A DNA stretch of 5,846 bases from an uncultured Fibrobacter sp. (GTDB taxonomy: Bacteria > Fibrobacterota > Fibrobacteria > Fibrobacterales > Fibrobacteraceae). Positions 1 to 4,754 of the stretch are shown here, piece after piece (within the stretch, counting starts at the first letter, position 1; each line of letters begins with the position of its first letter). Where the stretch lies: contig NZ_CALEFV010000326.1 of assembly GCF_937877005.1 (NCBI RefSeq), forward strand, positions 1-5,846. The letters are read 5' to 3'. Position numbers and translations under genes: made by a program. The notes beneath the pieces were generated by a model. It was not told where the DNA came from. It ran no database searches and saw only the letters and a program-made list of their open reading frames with translations.

Positions 1-45
1 ACCGGATTTTGAGTCCGGCGCGTCTACCAATTTCACCACCCCGGC
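1..45 (-). tRNA. tRNA-Leu(CAA), 5' half, cut by window edge
   Basis: The minus strand from 45 downward reads as the 5' part of a leucine tRNA. The acceptor strand GCCGGGG is followed by TG, a leucine-type D arm (GGTGAAATTGGTAGACGC) and a perfect 5-bp anticodon stem (14-18 paired with 2-6). The 7-nt loop at 7-13 reads CTCAAAA, so the anticodon at 9-11 is CAA, decoding UUG. Position 37 is A with A36 and A38 beside it, the signature of tRNAs modified to (ms2)i6A by MiaA and MiaB. Class II leucine tRNAs are about 85 nt, so the variable arm, T arm and 3' acceptor strand lie beyond the left edge. Completeness cannot be judged here. Confidence 0.93.
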
Positions 46-59
46 TCGGGGTTTGTACA

Positions 60-65
60 AATATA
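60..65 (-). promoter_or_regulatory. Candidate -10 element for tRNA-Leu
   Basis: On the minus strand the hexamer TATATT (65 to 60) lies in the context TTCTATATTTG. It would place the transcription start near 53, giving a leader of about 8 nt before the tRNA. The region 17 bp upstream (about 88-83) reads CTGCAA, a poor -35. The call rests on the hexamer, its position and its likeness to the motif in front of miaB. Confidence 0.45.
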
Positions 66-71
66 GAACAC

Positions 72-104
72 TTTTTGCTTTTTTGCAGGGCTAATAAGCA
101 AAAA
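72..104. repeat. 9-bp inverted repeat between SPOR gene and tRNA
   Basis: TTTTTGCTT at 72-80 is the exact complement of AAGCAAAAA at 96-104, with 15 nt between. It lies downstream of the SPOR gene and overlaps the upstream part of the tRNA promoter. The stem is A/T-rich (two G/C pairs) and no U-tract follows on the minus strand, so it is at best a weak terminator. No other terminator is visible between the SPOR gene and the tRNA, so read-through is possible. Confidence 0.35.
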
Positions 105-123
105 TTAGGGTTTTTGCGCAAAT

Positions 124-1017
124 TTACTTTTTCAAAAGGGGCTGAAATTCGATTTTTAGGGGGGCCAGCTTATTCGCTGCAAAATCTATCGCTTGTTCCC
201 TAGATTCGAAGTGGCCGGTCTGCACCAGGTAAAGCATCCTTTCTCCGCGGGGCTGTTCAGCAATCGTGCAGGCGATTTTCTGCTTTTTGAGGTTGGTTAC
301 GAGCAGGTCCGCGTTAGATTTAGTGCCAAAGGCGCCAAGCTGTAAAGTCCAGTAGGGCTGTACTGCATTTTCCTCGACCTTGGGTTGAGGGGGGGGCAAT
401 GGCTTGGGAACACTGTCCACCACTGCCGGTTGGGGAACCTCCGTTGTCGCGGCAACCTGGTCAGCGGGTTGAGCATTCGGTTGTCCGGCCGCTTGGGGGG
501 CCTTGAGTCTTGCCTGCATGGCAGCAAGCGAATCGGGATTGTTCAGCTGGTTGCAGCGTTCTTCCAGGGTTTCTGTCTTGACTTTTGATTTAATGGCCAG
601 ACAGACCTTCTTGAGAACAACGGCATGTTGCGGATGGGAAGTCTCGATGGCTTGGATAAGGTCTTCGGCAGCCTTTTCGTACTTGCCGAGATACATGCGG
701 AACTGGGCGCTCGTCATCATGAGGTCGGCATAGATGGCTCGTTGCGGGTTGGTCGCCTGGATAAGGCTGTCGAGTCGCCTGCCGGCAATTTTGAAGGATT
801 GGGCGTTTCCTGTTTGCGAAAGCGCGAGAACATTCCATAGGTAGCATTCGGTACGTACCGAATCCGGTTCCTTGGGACATGCGGCCTCATATGCGGAAGC
901 GGCTTCTTGCCATTTGCCGGCAACATAGGCCTTCTGCGCGTCAGCCATTGACTGTGCAAATGCACTTGCTGCAAAAAACAATGCAGCTGCAATCCCGCGA
1001 ACATTCCAAAACTTCAT
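124..1017 (-). CDS. Secreted SPOR-domain protein with TPR-like N-terminal half
   Basis: The product is a 297-residue exported protein, probably periplasmic and cell-envelope associated. Residues 1-21 form a signal peptide (hydrophobic AAALFFAASAFA, likely cleavage after A21). Residues 25-70 and 100-126 are alpha-helical and TPR-like (AGKWQEAASAYEAA; YLGKYEKAAEDLIQAIE), with Cys at 47, 58, 139 and 155. Residues 171-221 are a Pro/Ala/Gln-rich linker. Residues 222-297 are a SPOR domain (YWTLQLGAFGTKSNADLL ... YLVQTGHFESREQA). SPOR domains bind peptidoglycan glycan strands lacking stem peptides, often at division sites, so a wall-remodelling or division role is inferred. The start at 1017 is chosen because GAGG (1026-1029) lies 8 nt upstream of it; the ATG at 1023 would be only 2 nt from GAGG. 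The gene follows miaB after 28 bp, probably in the same operon. The specific function is unknown. Confidence 0.88.
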   Translation of the reverse strand: MKFWNVRGIAAALFFAASAFAQSMADAQKAYVAGKWQEAASAYEAACPKEPDSVRTECYLWNVLALSQTGNAQSFKIAGRRLDSLIQATNPQRAIYADLMMTSAQFRMYLGKYEKAAEDLIQAIETSHPQHAVVLKKVCLAIKSKVKTETLEERCNQLNNPDSLAAMQARLKAPQAAGQPNAQPADQVAATTEVPQPAVVDSVPKPLPPPQPKVEENAVQPYWTLQLGAFGTKSNADLLVTNLKKQKIACTIAEQPRGERMLYLVQTGHFESREQAIDFAANKLAPLKIEFQPLLKK

Positions 1018-1025
1018 CTTCATTA

Positions 1026-1029
1026 CCTC
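1026..1029 (-). promoter_or_regulatory. Ribosome binding site deciding the SPOR gene start
   Basis: GAGG on the minus strand is 8 nt from the ATG at 1017 and 2 nt from the in-frame ATG at 1023. The longer frame opening at 1038 has no better site. Normal spacing favours the 1017 start, and the signal peptide is intact with it. Confidence 0.6.
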
Positions 1030-1041
1030 ACACCACAATCA

Positions 1042-1069
1042 TCCATTATCCATTATCAATTATCAATTT
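1042..1069. repeat. Four tandem heptamers across the miaB stop codon
   Basis: On the minus strand this stretch is four back-to-back 7-bp units: AAATTGA, TAATTGA, TAATGGA, TAATGGA. A fifth degenerate copy may follow. The repeats encode the last residues of MiaB (K-L-I-I-D-N-G), and the TAA stop is the first triplet of the final copy. The block then fills most of the gap before the SPOR gene. It resembles short heptameric repeats scattered in intergenic DNA of several bacterial phyla. That likeness is from memory and was not tested. Confidence 0.75.
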
Positions 1070-2365
1070 CCCTCTAATCGTCCATCCGCGGATGTCGTCA
1101 AGTTTCACCTTTACGTAGTCGCCGGGCTTCACGATTTGACCAACTTCGGGCTTGAACACCACCTTCTTGAAGTTGTCGGTGCGGCCTCGCAGTTCCGTCT
1201 CGTCGCGCGAAGAAGGCTTCTCTACCAAAAGTTCCTCGGTGCGGCCGAGCATCATTTCGTTGCGTTTCAAGGTGATTGCGTTTTGCAGTTCCACGAGGCG
1301 TGTATGGCGTTCGAGCTTTTCCTGCTCGGTAAGCGTTTCGGTTTCGTTGTACGATTCTGTGCCCTTGCGGGGGCTATAGATGAACATGAATGCTGAGTCG
1401 AACTGGCACTGTTCAAAGGCCTTGAGCGTGTCTTCGAAATCGCTTTCTGTTTCGCCTACGAATCCGCAAATGACATCCGTCGAAATGCCGTAGTACGGAT
1501 CCCTGCTGCGTAATTGCTCAATTACGGAAAAGTACTGCTCCATGTTGTGCTGGCGGCGCATCTTCTTGAGCATTGCGTCGGAACCGCTCTGGATAGGGAT
1601 ATGTGCGTAGTGGCAGACCTTCGGGTTGCTTAGCAACACATCGATGAGCTCGTTCGTGTAGTGCCTCGGGTGCGGGCTTGTGAAACGGATTCGGCGAATG
1701 CCTCCAATTTCGGAAACCTTTGTTAAAAGTGTCGCGAAGTTCCCGCCTTCGGTTCTGTAGGCATTCACCGTCTGGCCAAGTAAAGTCACTTCGGTAATGC
1801 CCTGGTCGGCCGCTCTGCGAATTTCTGCGAGAACATCATCCATTTCACGGTACTTTTCGGGACCACGCAGGTATGGCACGATACAGTAGCTGCAACGCTT
1901 GTTACATCCGCGCTGGATTGCCACGTAGGTGCTGAAGTCCGTCTTGATTTTGGCATAGTCGCCTAGGTAGTTTTCTCCGTTGTCCTCTTCTAGGAACATA
2001 CGGTGATGTCCGTGGTATTCTCCCGTCAAAAGTTCTGGGATTTTCTTGTACTGATCCGGCCCCACTACATAGTTCACGAACTTCATCTTCTTCAAAAGCT
2101 CGGGGCCGCGGTTCTTGGCCATGCAGCCACAAATCACGATCTTTAGGTCGGGATTTCTTTCTTTAATAGGCTTGAACTGGAAAATGCGAGCGATGGCGGT
2201 GTCCTCGGCCTTTTCGCGAACGCTGCAGGTGTTCACGATGATGTAGTCGGCGTCATCCGGAGTCGCGGTCTCAGTACAACCCAGCATGTCCATTTTCTGG
2301 GCGATGAGCGCTGAATCGTACTCGTTCATCTGGCAGCCGTATGTGGCCAAGTGATATTTTTTCAT
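1046..2365 (-). CDS. miaB: tRNA-2-methylthio-N6-dimethylallyladenosine synthase MiaB
   Basis: This radical-SAM enzyme adds the 2-methylthio group to i6A37 of tRNAs reading UNN codons, using S-adenosylmethionine and two [4Fe-4S] clusters. The 439 residues show the family order. The N-terminal MTTase domain has cluster ligands C11 (ATYGCQMNEYDS), C47 (VNTCSVREKAE) and C81 (CGCMA). The radical-SAM motif CNKRCSYC has ligands C154, C158 and C161. LLGQTVNAYR matches the MiaB-typical LLGQNVNAY except for Asn to Thr. A C-terminal TRAM domain (about 375-435, ELRGRTDNFKKVVF) contacts tRNA. The length fits the family, and ELRGRTDN plus the QTVNAY motif favour MiaB over MtaB or RimO. The start at 2365 is firm: no other start codon is in frame in the preceding 35 nt. 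No Shine-Dalgarno is visible. The last few residues are encoded by a tandem repeat. Confidence 0.96.
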   Translation of the reverse strand: MKKYHLATYGCQMNEYDSALIAQKMDMLGCTETATPDDADYIIVNTCSVREKAEDTAIARIFQFKPIKERNPDLKIVICGCMAKNRGPELLKKMKFVNYVVGPDQYKKIPELLTGEYHGHHRMFLEEDNGENYLGDYAKIKTDFSTYVAIQRGCNKRCSYCIVPYLRGPEKYREMDDVLAEIRRAADQGITEVTLLGQTVNAYRTEGGNFATLLTKVSEIGGIRRIRFTSPHPRHYTNELIDVLLSNPKVCHYAHIPIQSGSDAMLKKMRRQHNMEQYFSVIEQLRSRDPYYGISTDVICGFVGETESDFEDTLKAFEQCQFDSAFMFIYSPRKGTESYNETETLTEQEKLERHTRLVELQNAITLKRNEMMLGRTEELLVEKPSSRDETELRGRTDNFKKVVFKPEVGQIVKPGDYVKVKLDDIRGWTIRGKLIIDNG

Positions 2366-2369
2366 GCGA

Positions 2370-2381
2370 GCAAAGATAGAA
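2370..2381 (-). promoter_or_regulatory. Candidate miaB promoter (-10), very close to the ATG
   Basis: The minus strand reads TTCTATCTTTGC here, with the -10-like hexamer TATCTT at 2378-2373. It closely resembles TTCTATATTTG in front of the tRNA. A start 6-7 nt downstream would fall at about 2366-2367, next to the ATG at 2365. The segment between has no purine-rich ribosome binding site. No convincing -35 is seen. Confidence 0.42.
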
Positions 2382-2418
2382 AAATAAAAAAGAGGGGTGC
2401 ACTTCGTAGAAAAACATA

Positions 2419-2424
2419 TATATT
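2419..2424 (+). promoter_or_regulatory. Candidate -10 element for the lipoprotein gene
   Basis: TATATT lies in the AT-rich segment 2411-2431 and would give a leader of roughly 50 nt. No good -35 is visible at the expected distance. The 118-bp miaB/lipoprotein gap must hold both divergent promoters. Confidence 0.35.
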
Positions 2425-2430
2425 TAAAAA

Positions 2431-2476
2431 AGGAGAATCCGCCTGGAACTCCTCGAAAGGTTTGTTTATGGTGGAG
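2431..2476 (+). promoter_or_regulatory. Leader hairpin and Shine-Dalgarno of the lipoprotein gene
   Basis: AGGAG (2431-2435) pairs perfectly with CTCCT (2449-2453), and inside it TCC (2438-2440) pairs with GGA (2445-2447). This gives an 8-bp interrupted stem with a 4-nt loop. The true Shine-Dalgarno GGAGG (2472-2476) is 7 nt from the ATG at 2484 and is complementary to CTCC at 2449-2452. The same CTCC could therefore pair either upstream or with the Shine-Dalgarno. The alternative pairing is an inference; only the complementarity is seen. Confidence 0.4.
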
Positions 2477-2483
2477 GGCGAAA

Positions 2484-3200
2484 ATGACCTATAAAATTTT
2501 TCTGATGCTTGCTTTAGGCTCTCTGTTCGGAGCCTGCACGGCGACTGGCGATGATGAGTCCGTAGATTCCGTACTTTCCGTTGATGAAGAAGAGGATACC
2601 CTTTACGCCTCTAGTAGCTCAATCCGATCTAACTTGTTGTCTTCGGGATCTCTCGAAGCTTGGTCTAGCAGTTCTGTCGATGTCTCTCGCGAAAATACGG
2701 GAACGGTGACATCGTCCTGCCCGAGCGATTTTCCGTTACTAGACGAATATGGAGAATGTCATTCCTGTAGTGATGATAATATTTTTAGGTTAAAGGATGA
2801 GGAATCCTGCGAACTCCTTTGCGATGGAAAGAACGGAACGACAAAAAGGGTTAATGACTTTTGGGGCTGCAAGCTAGAAAAATGTCCCGATCATAAGCCT
2901 CTCGAAGATTATTTTGGCGAATGCCGGTCCTGCGACTATGATGATCCTATCCGCGATACGGTAAACTGTTCCCTGTGTCCCAACAGAAAGGTCCAGGACG
3001 GCTATTGCCTCTTTGCCAGCTGTGCTGATCGACCGTTAATGAGCTATGATGGTTTCTGCTACCCCTGTTCTACGGAACAGTCCGTAGAGACCTTGCCGGG
3101 AGAGTGTCAATCCGCTTGTCCCAATAGAAGGGAAAATGGCTCATGGAGCTATTCGCATGGGTTGATAAAGGACGAAGGCGTCTTCTGCGTTAAAGACTAG
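2484..3200 (+). CDS. Cysteine-rich triple-repeat lipoprotein, unknown function
   Basis: I do not recognise a known family. The 238-residue product starts with a lipoprotein signal peptide: K4, a hydrophobic core at 5-17 and a lipobox ending L-F-G-A-C18, with Phe at -3 slightly unusual. An acidic, Ser-rich tether follows (19-78, including SSSS at 43-46 and 61-64), as in many Fibrobacter surface lipoproteins. Residues 79-235 are three tandem modules, each with six Cys in the pattern C-x(11,12)-C-x2-C-x(11-13)-C-x(2,3)-C-x(9-22)-C. The even Cys count suggests three disulfides per module in an oxidising compartment. The start at 2484 is chosen for GGAGGG at 2472-2477 and the signal peptide; the longer frame from a GTG at 2397 would put a charged 29-residue extension before it. 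The gene is divergent from miaB and overlaps the convergent MocR gene by 4 bp. It is likely anchored in the outer membrane, exposed to periplasm or surface. Confidence 0.82.
   Translation: MTYKIFLMLALGSLFGACTATGDDESVDSVLSVDEEEDTLYASSSSIRSNLLSSGSLEAWSSSSVDVSRENTGTVTSSCPSDFPLLDEYGECHSCSDDNIFRLKDEESCELLCDGKNGTTKRVNDFWGCKLEKCPDHKPLEDYFGECRSCDYDDPIRDTVNCSLCPNRKVQDGYCLFASCADRPLMSYDGFCYPCSTEQSVETLPGECQSACPNRRENGSWSYSHGLIKDEGVFCVKD
2718..3188 (+). repeat. Three tandem six-cysteine modules (protein-level repeat)
   Basis: Module 1 covers residues 79-129 (Cys 79, 92, 95, 109, 113, 129). Module 2 covers 134-175 (Cys 134, 147, 150, 162, 165, 175). Module 3 covers 180-235 (Cys 180, 192, 195, 208, 212, 235). 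Each opens with a version of C-P-x-x-x-P-L-x-x-Y-x-G-E-C-x-S-C: FPLLDEYGECHSC, KPLEDYFGECRSC, RPLMSYDGFCYPC. Modules 2 and 3 also share CPNR after the fifth Cys. The DNA is much less alike than the Cys pattern, so the duplications are old and under selection for the fold. Confidence 0.8.
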
Positions 3201-4606
3201 ATTTTTTCAAGAATCTGTATAGCCTGCTTTATTCTATTTTCCGGGACCGAGGAATAGTTGATGATGAACTCGTGCTGCGAGGGCTCCGCTAAGGTATAGT
3301 AGTCCGAAAGAGCGCTTAGACGAACTCCCTTTTCTTGGGCGCGTATGCAGAAATCCTCGTCTGTCAGCGGAGTATCTACCTTCAAGATGAAATGCAGGCC
3401 GGCATCCTGTTCCGAAATTTCGATGCGGTCGTGGAGCCTACTCTTGCGGATGGTATCAAGTAGGATGTCTCGGCGTCGGCGGTAGATGTTGCGCATGCGG
3501 TTGATGTGCTTTTCATAGTGTCCTTCGGCGATGAATTTGGCTAGCACGTACTGTACCAGATTCGAAATGGTGCAGGTGTAGAACGAGAATTCTTCGCGAA
3601 ATTTCATGGCAAGCGGTTTCGGAAGAATCATGTAACCGACGCGCACCGTGGAGGCGAGCGTTTTGGAAAAAGAATTGATGTAAATCGTCTGATCCTGAAC
3701 ATCGATATTCTGCAGAGCGGGAATCGGATGGCCTACCATGCGGAATTCGCTGTCGTATTCATCTTCGACGATGTAGCGGTTACTCGATTTCGATGCCCAA
3801 CTTAGTAGCTCGAAGCGGCGACTGATGGGCATCACCTTGCCCGTCGGAAAGTGGTGTGATGGGGATAGGTGGATGATGTCGGTGCATGTTTCTTCCAGCT
3901 GGTCAATACGGATTCCGTTTTCATCCAACGGGATGAAGTTGCACACTACGTTGAGCTTACGATATATCTTCGAAATCTTGCTGTAGCCGGGGTCCTCGAC
4001 GCCGTACTTCTTATCAAATCCGAGCAGTTGCACGAGCCACGCGTAAAGGCAGTCCGTTCCGGCGCCTACGACAATCTGCTCCGGGTCAACGCGCATGCCG
4101 CGGAAGTCGAAGAGCATCTTGGCGATTGCGCTACGGAGTGCTGGCACGCCGGAGTTAGGTGAGCGAGTCAAGAGTTCACGCTGTTGTTCGCAAAGAACCT
4201 TTCGGGTGAGTTTTGCCCAGGTCGAGAACGGAAAACTGGAAATGTCTACCTGATTGTTTACGAAATCGGCAATATAGTGCACCTGTTTTGACGATTCTGC
4301 CTGCATTGCTTCACGCGATTCTTTGACTGGGGAGCGTTTCGACAGTTGCTCCGAACTTTTGGGCTGGATTGCGGAAACGTAAAACCCTTTGCGCGGAAGC
4401 GTATAGATGAATCCTTCGGCCAGCAGCTGTCCATAGGCATTCTCGACGGTAATGACGCTGACTCCGAGTGAATTGGCGAAGGAGCGCTTTGATGGAAGCT
4501 TGGCGTCGGCTTCGAGACGCCCTGCGATAATGTCATCCTTGATGGAGCGGTATAGGAAATGGTAAAGAGAATCGTATCCCGCATTTGAAATGTCGTACGA
4601 TAGCAT
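3197..4606 (-). CDS. MocR-type GntR regulator with aminotransferase-like PLP domain
   Basis: The 469-residue transcription factor fuses a GntR winged helix to a fold-type I aminotransferase domain that binds pyridoxal phosphate, as in GabR and PdxR. The DNA-binding part is residues 12-78 (AKLPSKRSFANSLGVSVITVENAYGQL, then the wing GFIYTLPRKGFYVS). A polar linker spans about 80-115. The effector domain (about 118-469) shows NSGVPALRSAIA, VEDPGYSK, PSHHFPTGKVMP, EDEYDSEFR (D282 and Y284 near the PLP ring) and NSFSKTLA, with K315 as the Schiff-base Lys. Length and spacing match GabR closely. Where aminotransferases have the carboxylate-binding Arg near the C-terminus, the sequence reads EFIINYSS with no Arg, so the effector may not be an amino acid. 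AGGAG (4616-4620) is 9 nt from the ATG. The gene is divergent from the CytX-like permease, its likely target, and probably autoregulated. Confidence 0.93.
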   Translation of the reverse strand: MLSYDISNAGYDSLYHFLYRSIKDDIIAGRLEADAKLPSKRSFANSLGVSVITVENAYGQLLAEGFIYTLPRKGFYVSAIQPKSSEQLSKRSPVKESREAMQAESSKQVHYIADFVNNQVDISSFPFSTWAKLTRKVLCEQQRELLTRSPNSGVPALRSAIAKMLFDFRGMRVDPEQIVVGAGTDCLYAWLVQLLGFDKKYGVEDPGYSKISKIYRKLNVVCNFIPLDENGIRIDQLEETCTDIIHLSPSHHFPTGKVMPISRRFELLSWASKSSNRYIVEDEYDSEFRMVGHPIPALQNIDVQDQTIYINSFSKTLASTVRVGYMILPKPLAMKFREEFSFYTCTISNLVQYVLAKFIAEGHYEKHINRMRNIYRRRRDILLDTIRKSRLHDRIEISEQDAGLHFILKVDTPLTDEDFCIRAQEKGVRLSALSDYYTLAEPSQHEFIINYSSVPENRIKQAIQILEKI

Positions 4607-4621
4607 CTCGAAAATCTCCTG

Positions 4622-4638
4622 ATCTGAATATAATCTGA
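4622..4638. promoter_or_regulatory. Direct repeat ATCTGA, candidate MocR operator
   Basis: ATCTGA occurs at 4622-4627 and again at 4633-4638, start to start 11 bp, so both copies face the same side of the helix. MocR proteins usually bind direct repeats near their own promoter. The repeats sit just upstream of the regulator's ribosome binding site, where binding could repress its own gene. A TATATT on the minus strand (4632-4627) overlaps them. Assignment as operator is an inference. Confidence 0.4.
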
Positions 4639-4661
4639 CCTTAAACTGGCTATGCTAAAAT

Positions 4662-4691
4662 AATAGAAAATTGAATATTTGATAAAGTCAA
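4662..4691 (-). promoter_or_regulatory. Candidate promoter of the MocR gene
   Basis: The minus strand reads TTGACT (4691-4686, five of six matches to the -35 consensus). After 18 bp comes TCTATT (4667-4662), or after 20 bp TATTAT (4665-4660). The start would be near 4652-4655, leaving a leader of about 45-50 nt that contains the ATCTGA repeats and the AGGAG. Confidence 0.42.
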
Positions 4692-4706
4692 TAGTCTATC
4701 TATTTT
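4679..4706 (+). promoter_or_regulatory. Candidate promoter of the CytX-like permease
   Basis: TTGATA (4679-4684) is followed after 16 bp by TATTTT (4701-4706) in the context CTATTTTTGCC. It interleaves with the opposing MocR promoter. The start would be near 4713, giving a leader of about 40 nt that contains the GAGCC hairpin. Confidence 0.4.
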
Positions 4707-4726
4707 TGCCTCCGAAAATAAAAAAA

Positions 4727-4741
4727 GAGCCTCGATGGCTC
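4727..4741 (-). terminator. Terminator-shaped hairpin in the divergent gap
   Basis: GAGCC (4727-4731) and GGCTC (4737-4741) form a perfect 5-bp GC-rich stem with the loop TCGAT. On the minus strand the stem is followed at once by seven T, an A and four T (4726-4715), which is the shape of an intrinsic terminator pointing toward the MocR gene. On the plus strand the same hairpin lies in the permease leader, directly against the Shine-Dalgarno AAGGAG (4742-4747). It may be an insulator against antisense transcripts, a leader element, or a protein-binding palindrome. Confidence 0.4.
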
Positions 4742-4754
4742 AAGGAGTTTGAAA

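Noticed and set aside
113..122. TTTGCGCAAA palindrome beside the SPOR gene stop.
   Set aside because: It has no loop and no following T-tract, and short AT-rich palindromes are common by chance.
9..203. Plus-strand reading frame of 64 codons.
   Set aside because: It overlaps the tRNA on the other strand, runs through AT-rich intergenic DNA into the SPOR domain, and has no ribosome binding site or family features.
2397..2483. A longer start (GTG at 2397) for the lipoprotein.
   Set aside because: It would add 29 polar residues before the signal peptide and span the predicted leader; the ATG at 2484 has GGAGGG at good spacing.
3199..3216. AGATT/AATCT inverted repeat after the lipoprotein stop as a terminator.
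   Set aside because: The stem is five weak pairs, no T-tract follows on the plus strand, and it lies inside the MocR coding region.
4606..4650. CCTGATCTGAATATAAT at 4619-4635 resembles part of the TPP riboswitch core near a CytX-like gene.
   Set aside because: The other conserved TPP elements (CTGAGA upstream, the CCAGCGTAGGGA-type strand downstream) are absent, and the upstream half would lie inside the MocR coding sequence.
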